Assembly: GCA_020629815.1 (NCBI GenBank)
Contig: JAHDCN010000181.1
Coordinates: 1 to 5,981, forward strand
Direction: 5' to 3'
Source of the DNA: Verrucomicrobiota bacterium
GTDB taxonomy: Bacteria; Verrucomicrobiota; Verrucomicrobiia; Verrucomicrobiales; DEV007
Length of the DNA stretch: 5,981 nucleotides
This document shows positions 1 to 5,981 of this stretch, piece after piece (position 1 is the stretch's first letter; each line of letters starts with the position of its first letter). Position numbers and translations under genes: made by a program. The notes under the pieces were generated by a model. That model saw only the letters and a program-made list of their open reading frames with translations, did not search any database and was not told the origin of the DNA.

Positions 1-17
1 AGCCGCTATGTATCTGT

Positions 18-578
18 GTGCATCTAGCGAAAAAAAGCGATGATTTTGAGGAAGAGCCCTCGAAGGGTGAAGCTTCCCCCGAGGATTACGAGCGATTGAT
101 CGAGTCGGTTCAGATTCGTCTGAAAGCTCAGATTTTCTCCATGTGCGGTTCATCTTCGGATAGCGACGATATCCTTCAGGAAACGAATCGTGTCCTGTGG
201 CGAAAGAGAGAGGTGTTCGAAGAAGGCACCAATTTTTTCGCGTGGGCCGCGAAGACGGCGTTCTTTCAGGTGATGTCGTTTCGGAAATCCAAATCGAGAA
301 GTCGGTTGGTTTTTGGCACAGAGCTGACTCACATCATCGCGGATGAAATGACGGAGCATTCGCTAACCCACCGCTATGGTGACTCGCTGGAGCACTGCAT
401 CAAGGGGCTCAATGATAGACAGAGACAGGTGATCGAGTGGTTCTATTTCGAAGAGAAATCAGCCAGAGAGATTGCTGAGACTCTGGGTATGAAAGAAAAC
501 GCGGTCTATCAAATTCTTCATCGGGCCCGGGCTGCTCTGGCCACCAATTTGAACCGTTCGTCGAATAAGGGAAAATGA
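18..578 (+). CDS. ECF-type RNA polymerase sigma factor (Rhodopirellula/Verrucomicrobium-type sigma-70 family)
   Basis: Directs RNA polymerase core enzyme to a specific promoter set; cytoplasmic. Region 2 spans roughly residues 25-95, with the conserved DILQET motif (51-56), the following LWRK, and the aromatic NFFAWA stretch (72-77) of the core-binding/-10 recognition helices. Region 4 spans roughly residues 125-178, with LNDRQRQVIEWFYFE and a helix-turn-helix (REIAETLGMKENAVYQILHR, about 150-169) expected to read the -35 element. There is no region 1.1 or 3, and the length (186 aa) is normal for an ECF factor. The start is uncertain: GTG at 18 has no Shine-Dalgarno sequence, and the frame is open to the left edge, so the true start may lie outside the window. 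The stop overlaps the next start (ATGA), implying co-expression with the anti-sigma-like protein downstream. Sigma identity is secure; its regulon is unknown. Confidence 0.93.
   Translation: MHLAKKSDDFEEEPSKGEASPEDYERLIESVQIRLKAQIFSMCGSSSDSDDILQETNRVLWRKREVFEEGTNFFAWAAKTAFFQVMSFRKSKSRSRLVFGTELTHIIADEMTEHSLTHRYGDSLEHCIKGLNDRQRQVIEWFYFEEKSAREIAETLGMKENAVYQILHRARAALATNLNRSSNKGK
564..578 (+). promoter_or_regulatory. Translational coupling junction (AAGGG plus ATGA overlap)
   Basis: The TGA stop of the sigma gene (576-578) overlaps the ATG of the next gene (575-577). A purine-rich AAGGG lies at 567-571, only three bases before the ATG, so it is a weak and closely spaced ribosome-binding site. The overlap is seen directly. 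Re-initiation by the same ribosome, giving matched amounts of sigma factor and its putative regulator, is inferred from this common sigma/anti-sigma arrangement. Confidence 0.6.
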
Positions 579-3500
579 ATTCGAATAAAGATGTCGAAAA
601 AATCATAGAGAGTTTCCTGTCAGAATCGATCTCTGATTCGGATCGGGAATGTTTGGAGACGTGGCTTTTGGAAGATGCGGAGAATCGCCGCCGTTTTTAT
701 GATCAGGTGACGATCCACCAGCAAGTTGGTGAGATGAGCAGGATTCAGAACCCCAGTCGCACCGTTTCCCGTCGGAAGCCAGTGTTCGCGACTGTAGCCA
801 TGCGGATTGCCGCCATCTTTGCTGTTCTGCTGTTGGGATACGGAGTGATCCGCCTCGTTTCGAAAGAGCAGCCCAACCCTCAAACTGCGGAGGCAAGTTC
901 CGGGCAATCGACAACTGATGACTCAACAAGAGAAGAGAGATACGAGCAAACGATGGCAACTTTGGCCAGTATCGGTTCTCAGAACCGCGCTCCCAACCGG
1001 GTAAGCCCATCACAAGCGGATTCATCGGAAAAACTTTCCTATAATCGTGATATTCGTCCGATTCTTTCAGACCGTTGCTTTGCCTGTCACGGGCCGGATG
1101 CGAACACGCGCGAAGCAGGGCTGAGGCTGGACACTCCGGAGGGTGCCTATGCTGCTCTGGAAGGCGATGACGGGTTTCACCAGATTAAGCCCGGAGATCC
1201 GGACGCGAGCGAGGTGTTTTACCGAATCACGACAGATGATTCGAACGATATGATGCCGCCGGAAGATGCGAATCTTCCGCGTATGACCAAAGCGGAGGTC
1301 GCCAAAATTGAGCAGTGGATACGGGAAGGTGCTCCCTACGAAACGCATTGGAGCTTTACCGAAATCCAGCGACCAACCGTGCCGAAAGCGATTTGGCCGG
1401 AGCAGGTGCGGAACTCAATCGATCATTTCATTCAACGTGAGCTGAGTGAAAAGAGCTGGACTCCGGCGCCTGCTGCTGACGATCTGACATTACTTCGTCG
1501 AATCAGTTTTGATCTCACGGGATTGCCGCCCGAAAAAGCCTTGATCGACAAAGTGCAGAAAGAAGGGGCTGATGCGCTGCCTGATATTGTCGATGGGTTT
1601 CTGGATTCCGTTCACCATGCAGAACATCTAGCCGTTTCCTGGCTGGACCGGGCCCGTTACGCGGACACAACGGGTTACCAGTACGATACTCCGCGGATCA
1701 TGTGGCGCTGGAGGGATTGGGTGATCGACGCATACAAAGAGAACAAGCCGTATGACCAATTTTTGATCGATCAGATTGCGGGTGATCTGTTACCAGATGC
1801 GACTCTGGAGCAAAAGGTCGCTACTGGTTACAACCGGAATCATCCAATCACCATCGAGGGCGGAATCATTGGTGAGGAATATCGGGTTCAGTATGTCTCT
1901 GATCGGGTCAATACGATCGGCTCCAGTCTTCTCGGTCTCACGATGGAATGCGCAAAGTGCCACGACCATAAGTATGACTCCATTTCCCAGGAGGACTACT
2001 TCCGGATGTATGCGTTTTTCAATAATGTGCCGGAGGGTGGAAATGCCAGCGGAGGGAGAGTAGGTAGTCCGCTCGGTGCCATTGCGGAGCCCTACATCAT
2101 GGCGCCAACTGTGTTGCAAAGTGAGGAGTTGGAGAAGCTGAACGGGCAGGTTTCCGAGCTATTGAATCCATTGTTCAGTGATCAAGGGGGTAGCAAAAAT
2201 ACCTTCGAAGAGTGGTGCCGCACCATGGGCAAAAAGGAGGGATGGCAAAAAATTTCAATCAGCAAAGCGGAGGCGACTTCGGGCGCGACATTCCGCGACT
2301 TGGGAGATCAGTCTTGGATTGTTGAGGGGCCGGTTCCAAGACAACAGGAAGTCTACACGATTCGAATTCCTATGAGTGGGGAAGGCTGGCGCAGTATCAA
2401 AATGGATGCGCTGACGCACGAATCTTTGGGCAGCAATGGTCCGGGCAGGGTAGGGAATGGAAATGTGGTTCTTTCCACATTTGAGGCAAGAGCCATCCAG
2501 GGGCAGGAATCCAAATCGATTAGTATTCCCCGGTTCACGGCAAGCCATTCCCAGAGTGGATACCCGGTCGAAAATCTTCTCAAAGATCCAAAGGTGGGCT
2601 GGGGCATTTATTTGCCAAAAACGAAGGATCAATACTTGATCGCTGAATCAGAAGAATTGTTTGGGTTCTCAGGAGCCTGGGAGCTGGAAGTGAAGCTGAC
2701 GCATTCTGCTCGCTGGAAGGATCACTCCTATGGCCGACTGCGCTTTTCCGCCTCAAAGTCACCCGAGGTTACCGCGGCAAAAAACGATATTTTTGATTTG
2801 GTGAAAAAGCCGGACAACAAACGCACGGAAGCGGATCGCGAGAACCTTGCTCTGGCATTTTACGCCGACAACGACTCCGACAGGGAGAAGCAGTTGCGCG
2901 ATTTGATCAAGTCTCGGGAGAAGCTCAATGCTCAGGTGCCGCCTGTTATGGTGATGGAGGAAATGGCGGTTCCCCGGCCGACCAAGGTGCTGGATCGAGG
3001 TGTCTACGACAATCCGGTTGGGCCCGAGCTGAAACCAAATGTGCCGGAAGCGCTGCCATCTTTTTCCGAAGACCTGCCGCAGAATCGACTGGGGTTTGTT
3101 CAGTGGATGACGGACCGGAAAAATCCACTGACGGCACGGGTTGCCGTCAATCAGTTGTGGGCGAGTTTCTTCGGGGTCGGTATTGTCAAAACAATGGAGG
3201 ACTTCGGATCTCAGGGCGAATGGCCGAGTCATCCAGCGCTATTGGATTGGCTGGCAGTGGAGTTTATCGAGTCTGGTTGGGACGTCCAACATATGATCAA
3301 GCTCATCACTGAATCGTATACCTATCGGCAGTCTTCATTCGCGAGAGAAGGATATGAAAAGGAAGATCCTGACAATCGGCTTCTTGCTAGAGGTCCGAGG
3401 TTGCGGCTTTCGGCAGAACAGGTTCGCGACCAGTCACTGGCCGTCGGCGGAATGCTCAACCGAAAGGTCGGTGGCCCGGGAGTGAATCCTTACCAACCTC

Positions 3501-4030
3501 CGGGAATCTGGGAAGAACTCACTTTGCGACCAAACTTCGCAATGGCTTACAAAGTGTCTGAGGGGAAAGAAATTTATCGCCGAAGTATCTACACATTTTG
3601 GAAACGGGCCGCTCCTCCGGCTCTGATGGCGGTATTCGATGCTCCGAGCCGGGAGGTTTGTACGGTCACCCGCGAATCGACCAATACGCCTTTGCAAGCG
3701 CTTGCTGTTTTGAATGGGAAAACCTTCGTAGAAGCCTCAAGGGCATTAGCACAGCAACTGCTGGAAGCGAATCCGAACTGGACGGATGAGCAATTGGTCA
3801 GCGAAGCATTCTTGCGTGTAGTTCAACGTCCAGTCACTGCCGAAGAAACTGAAATTCTCCTGCAGACCTTATCGGACGAGAAGAAAAAGTCTGCCGAGCC
3901 GACTGCGGCAGCCTTGCTCAAGGTGGGGCGATATCCAGAGAGTCCCGATATGGATCAGACACGTCTCTATGGCTTGACCATGGTCAATCGACTTCTTTTC
4001 AATCTCAGCGAAACAGTAACCCGTCACTAA
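575..4030 (+). CDS. Membrane-anchored anti-sigma-like / planctomycete cytochrome C / DUF1549 / DUF1553 fusion protein
   Basis: A single uninterrupted 1151-residue protein. Residues 1-55 resemble the short helical N-terminus of PVC FecR-like anti-sigma proteins (IESFLSES..., then LETWLLEDAENRRRFYDQ). Arginine and lysine at 62-68 and R77 precede one hydrophobic segment (about 74-95), predicting the N-terminus inside and the rest in the periplasm. A polar linker (96-152) follows. PSCyt1 covers about 155-255, with haem motif CFACH (168-172) and a possible axial methionine in MMPPE (226-230). DUF1549 covers about 278-488, with RRISFDLTGLPP and a second CxxCH, CAKCHDHKYD (459-468). A beta-rich insert (about 540-730) contains a GPGRVGNGN motif (622-630). 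DUF1553 covers about 832-1090, with NPLTARVAVNQLW, and the C-terminus (1131-1149) has the usual LYGLTMVNRLLFNLSETVT ending. The enzymatic role of DUF1549/DUF1553 is unknown; they commonly pair with DUF1501 proteins and often lie near sulfatases. The start is fixed by the ATGA overlap. Domain calls are strong; the anti-sigma role is inference from the N-terminus and the adjacent sigma gene. Confidence 0.92.
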   Translation: MNSNKDVEKIIESFLSESISDSDRECLETWLLEDAENRRRFYDQVTIHQQVGEMSRIQNPSRTVSRRKPVFATVAMRIAAIFAVLLLGYGVIRLVSKEQPNPQTAEASSGQSTTDDSTREERYEQTMATLASIGSQNRAPNRVSPSQADSSEKLSYNRDIRPILSDRCFACHGPDANTREAGLRLDTPEGAYAALEGDDGFHQIKPGDPDASEVFYRITTDDSNDMMPPEDANLPRMTKAEVAKIEQWIREGAPYETHWSFTEIQRPTVPKAIWPEQVRNSIDHFIQRELSEKSWTPAPAADDLTLLRRISFDLTGLPPEKALIDKVQKEGADALPDIVDGFLDSVHHAEHLAVSWLDRARYADTTGYQYDTPRIMWRWRDWVIDAYKENKPYDQFLIDQIAGDLLPDATLEQKVATGYNRNHPITIEGGIIGEEYRVQYVSDRVNTIGSSLLGLTMECAKCHDHKYDSISQEDYFRMYAFFNNVPEGGNASGGRVGSPLGAIAEPYIMAPTVLQSEELEKLNGQVSELLNPLFSDQGGSKNTFEEWCRTMGKKEGWQKISISKAEATSGATFRDLGDQSWIVEGPVPRQQEVYTIRIPMSGEGWRSIKMDALTHESLGSNGPGRVGNGNVVLSTFEARAIQGQESKSISIPRFTASHSQSGYPVENLLKDPKVGWGIYLPKTKDQYLIAESEELFGFSGAWELEVKLTHSARWKDHSYGRLRFSASKSPEVTAAKNDIFDLVKKPDNKRTEADRENLALAFYADNDSDREKQLRDLIKSREKLNAQVPPVMVMEEMAVPRPTKVLDRGVYDNPVGPELKPNVPEALPSFSEDLPQNRLGFVQWMTDRKNPLTARVAVNQLWASFFGVGIVKTMEDFGSQGEWPSHPALLDWLAVEFIESGWDVQHMIKLITESYTYRQSSFAREGYEKEDPDNRLLARGPRLRLSAEQVRDQSLAVGGMLNRKVGGPGVNPYQPPGIWEELTLRPNFAMAYKVSEGKEIYRRSIYTFWKRAAPPALMAVFDAPSREVCTVTRESTNTPLQALAVLNGKTFVEASRALAQQLLEANPNWTDEQLVSEAFLRVVQRPVTAEETEILLQTLSDEKKKSAEPTAAALLKVGRYPESPDMDQTRLYGLTMVNRLLFNLSETVTRH
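794..859 (+). other. Transmembrane signal-anchor segment of the cytochrome fusion protein
   Basis: Codes for residues about 74-95, a run rich in Ala, Ile, Val and Leu (VAMRIAAIFAVLLLGYGVIRLV), the only clear hydrophobic helix in the protein. Positive residues just before it (R62, R66, R67, K68) predict by the positive-inside rule that the first ~70 residues are cytoplasmic and the haem domains periplasmic. This fits the need for c-type haem attachment outside the cytoplasm. Confidence 0.8.
1076..1090 (+). other. Haem c attachment motif CxxCH in PSCyt1 domain
   Basis: Encodes C168-F-A-C-H172 inside the context NRDIRPILSDRCFACHGPD, the standard opening of the planctomycete cytochrome C domain. 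The two cysteines would form thioethers to haem c and the histidine would be the proximal ligand. M226 or M227 in the following MMPPE is the likely distal ligand. Haem binding is inferred from the family, not shown. Confidence 0.8.
1949..1963 (+). other. Second CxxCH motif in DUF1549 domain
   Basis: Encodes C459-A-K-C-H463 followed by DHKYD. This CARCHDHKYD-like block is the most conserved stretch of DUF1549 (PSCyt2). It has the spacing of a haem c site, but the extra D464 and H465 would also suit a metal site, so haem binding here is less certain than in the first motif. Confidence 0.6.
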
Positions 4031-4038
4031 TTCTCAAC

Positions 4039-5484
4039 ATGAACGAACTCGGTCATTTTCTTCATCAAAAAAGTCGACGGCAGTTTTTCCATTCGGCAGG
4101 GCGAGTCTCTATTGGGGCGTTGGGGTTGGGGCAGTTGATGGGTGCCGACCAAAAGGTGCCGATCCTGAACCCGGAGCACGGTGGATTGCATTTGGCACCG
4201 AAAGCAAAGCGGGTGATCTACATGTTTCAAAGCGGCGGTCCCTCCCAGATTGATCTATTCGATTACAAGCCGGAGTTGGCAAAAATCCGTGGCAAGGAAT
4301 TACCGGATTCAATCCGCAATGGTCAGCGGCTCACAGGGATGACTGCCAAACAGTCTTCATTCCCTCTAGCCAATTCCATTTTTAATTTTCAACAGCATGG
4401 CAACAGCGGCGCCTGGGTAAGCGAACTCATGCCGCATCTGGCGAAACAGGTCGATGATGTTTGTTTCATCAAGTCGGTTTACACGAACGCGATTAATCAC
4501 GATCCGGGTATTACTTACTTGCAGACCGGTCATGAGCAGCCGGGGCGTCCATCCATGGGGTCCTGGTTCAGCTATGGTATCGGTTCGGAAAACGAAAACC
4601 TGCCGGCATTTGTGGTTCTGGTTTCCAACGGCAATTTTAACCAGGCTCAGCCGATCTATTCCCGTCTATGGGGCAGTGGATTTTTGCCCACCTCCCATCA
4701 GGGAGTCCGATTGCGATCCGGTGGAGATGCAGTTTTGTATCTGAAAGATCCGGGCGGTGCACCGAGAGAAAGTAATCGAGGATTGCTCGACGGTATCTCG
4801 GCGATGAACCGTCTCTATCAGAAAAAAACCGGTGATCCGGAAATCGAAACCCGAATTTCGCAGTACGAGATGGCCTACCGTATGCAGATGTCGGTTCCCG
4901 ATGTAACCGACCTTTCTGACGAACCTGAATCCACCTTTGAGCGTTACGGTGAGGATGCCCGGAAGCCGGGATCGTATGCGGCGAATTGCCTGTTGGCCCG
5001 GCGTCTGGCAGAGCGTGACGTCCGCTTCATACAGCTTTATCACACTGGTTGGGATCAACACAATCGTCTTCCAGAGCAGCTCGGCCTGCGCTGTCAGGAA
5101 ACCGATCAGGCAACCGCCGGGCTATTAGCTGATTTGAAAGAACGGGGCTTGCTGGAAGATACACTTGTGATCTGGGGCGGTGAGTTTGGTCGTACGGTTT
5201 ACAGTCAGGGCAAACTCACAGAGACCAGCTACGGTCGGGATCATCATCCCCGCTGTTTCACCATGTGGATGGCGGGCGCTGGTATCAAACCGGGAATGTC
5301 CTACGGCGCCACCGATGAATTCTCTTATAACGTGACTGAGAATCCGGTTTCGGTGCATGATATCCAGGCGACGATTTTGCACTTGGCGGGAATCGATCAT
5401 GAGCGGCTCACCTACCTGCATCAGGGGCGGCGTTTTCGCTTAACGGATGTCCATGGTCACGCCGTTCGGGACATCCTCAGCTAG
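4039..5484 (+). CDS. Tat-exported DUF1501 protein (alkaline phosphatase/sulfatase-like superfamily)
   Basis: A 481-residue protein of the DUF1501 family, structurally related to alkaline phosphatases and sulfatases; its substrate is not known. The N-terminus carries a twin-arginine motif (S12-R-R-Q-F16) followed by a weakly hydrophobic stretch (about 22-36), so export of the folded protein to the periplasm by Tat is likely. Family landmarks are GGPSQIDLFDYKPEL (66-80), INHDPG (152-157), TGHEQPGRPSMGSW (163-176), HTGWDQH (335-341), IWGGEFGRT (378-386), RDHHP (400-404) and SVHDIQATILHLAGID (438-453). D72, D339, H341, E382, D401, H402 and H403 are candidate metal ligands. Length is normal and the frame is intact. 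It begins eight bases after the cytochrome fusion gene, with no Shine-Dalgarno sequence in TTCTCAAC, so it is probably the last gene of the same operon. DUF1501 next to DUF1549/DUF1553 is the standard PVC pairing. Family assignment is strong; enzymatic activity is inference. Confidence 0.93.
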   Translation: MNELGHFLHQKSRRQFFHSAGRVSIGALGLGQLMGADQKVPILNPEHGGLHLAPKAKRVIYMFQSGGPSQIDLFDYKPELAKIRGKELPDSIRNGQRLTGMTAKQSSFPLANSIFNFQQHGNSGAWVSELMPHLAKQVDDVCFIKSVYTNAINHDPGITYLQTGHEQPGRPSMGSWFSYGIGSENENLPAFVVLVSNGNFNQAQPIYSRLWGSGFLPTSHQGVRLRSGGDAVLYLKDPGGAPRESNRGLLDGISAMNRLYQKKTGDPEIETRISQYEMAYRMQMSVPDVTDLSDEPESTFERYGEDARKPGSYAANCLLARRLAERDVRFIQLYHTGWDQHNRLPEQLGLRCQETDQATAGLLADLKERGLLEDTLVIWGGEFGRTVYSQGKLTETSYGRDHHPRCFTMWMAGAGIKPGMSYGATDEFSYNVTENPVSVHDIQATILHLAGIDHERLTYLHQGRRFRLTDVHGHAVRDILS

Positions 5485-5506
5485 GCTTGAGTGCAATCCT
5501 GACTAG

Positions 5507-5536
5507 CCTTGTCTTCGCGATCCTGCGAAGTGAGGG
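5507..5536 (+). terminator. Hairpin, possible terminator or 3' end stabiliser of the sigma operon
   Basis: A perfect six-base-pair stem, CTTCGC (5513-5518) with GCGAAG (5525-5530), closes a six-base loop. It extends across a two-base mismatch into CCTT (5507-5510) pairing with AGGGG (5533-5536, one G-T pair). It lies 22 bases past the DUF1501 stop. No T-run follows, so it is not a classical intrinsic terminator; it could mark a processed 3' end. A weaker stem at 5569-5584 is followed closely by TATTTTTG and is an alternative termination site. Confidence 0.4.
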
Positions 5537-5584
5537 GAAGGTGTTGCTATCGATAAGAGAATTGCGACTCAGGCAGAACCCTGA

Positions 5585-5981
<397 letters not shown>

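Noticed and set aside
8..43. Short ATG frame of 11 codons ahead of and overlapping the sigma gene
   Set aside because: Could be a leader peptide, but it has no ribosome-binding site, overlaps the sigma frame, and its upstream context is outside the window.
767..787. SRRKPVF (residues 65-71 of the fusion protein) as a twin-arginine signal
   Set aside because: It resembles a Tat motif but sits after about 64 cytoplasmic residues, has lysine and proline after the arginines, and precedes a strongly hydrophobic helix; a positive-inside anchor explains it better.
603..1025. Minus-strand open frame of 140 codons
   Set aside because: Antisense to the anti-sigma-like N-terminus and linker of the fusion protein; composition is unlike a real protein and there is no start signal.
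2759..3232. Minus-strand open frame of 157 codons
   Set aside because: Lies entirely within the strongly conserved DUF1553-containing gene, and its translation has no recognisable domain; it is an antisense shadow.
575..4030. Possible fusion artefact or frameshift joining two genes
   Set aside because: The frame is continuous, the linker (residues 96-152) reads as normal periplasmic linker, and every domain is intact and in the family's usual order, so a genuine single gene is more likely.
4666..5061. Minus-strand open frame of 131 codons
   Set aside because: Antisense to conserved DUF1501 coding sequence, with no domain resemblance.
5483..5509. AGGCT/AGCCT inverted repeat at the DUF1501 stop codon
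   Set aside because: Only five base pairs around a 17-base loop, and it competes with the better hairpin at 5507-5536; likely chance.

Overview
The window looks like chromosomal DNA from a bacterium of the PVC group (Planctomycetota or Verrucomicrobiota). Three observations support this. The ECF sigma factor resembles the Rhodopirellula/Verrucomicrobium-type family. A very large protein carries the planctomycete cytochrome C (PSCyt1), DUF1549 (PSCyt2) and DUF1553 (PSD1) domains. That protein is followed directly by a DUF1501 protein, the usual PVC pairing. The moderate GC content and the monomeric isocitrate dehydrogenase at the right edge would suit a Verrucomicrobiota genome, but I cannot settle the phylum from this window.

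Layout: positions 18-578 encode an ECF-type sigma factor whose reading frame is open to the left edge. Positions 575-4030, overlapping it by ATGA, encode an 1151-residue protein. From the N-terminus this has a FecR-like anti-sigma-type cytoplasmic domain, one transmembrane segment, a linker, a c-type cytochrome domain (CFACH), DUF1549 with a second CxxCH (CAKCH), a beta-rich insert and DUF1553. Eight bases later, positions 4039-5484 encode a Tat-exported DUF1501 protein of the alkaline phosphatase/sulfatase-like superfamily. A 172-base gap with hairpins and a consensus -35 box separates this three-gene unit from positions 5657-5981, the first 108 codons of a monomeric NADP-dependent isocitrate dehydrogenase that runs off the window.

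How the genes may work together: the first three look like one operon. The membrane-anchored cytochrome protein appears to carry its own anti-sigma domain on the cytoplasmic side, so the periplasmic haem/DUF1549/DUF1553 part could gate release of the adjacent sigma factor. The DUF1501 protein would be its periplasmic partner. Domain identities are well supported; the signalling model is inference. The isocitrate dehydrogenase is a housekeeping TCA-cycle gene and probably a separate transcription unit. I saw no tRNA, rRNA, CRISPR array, insertion sequence or notable direct repeat.
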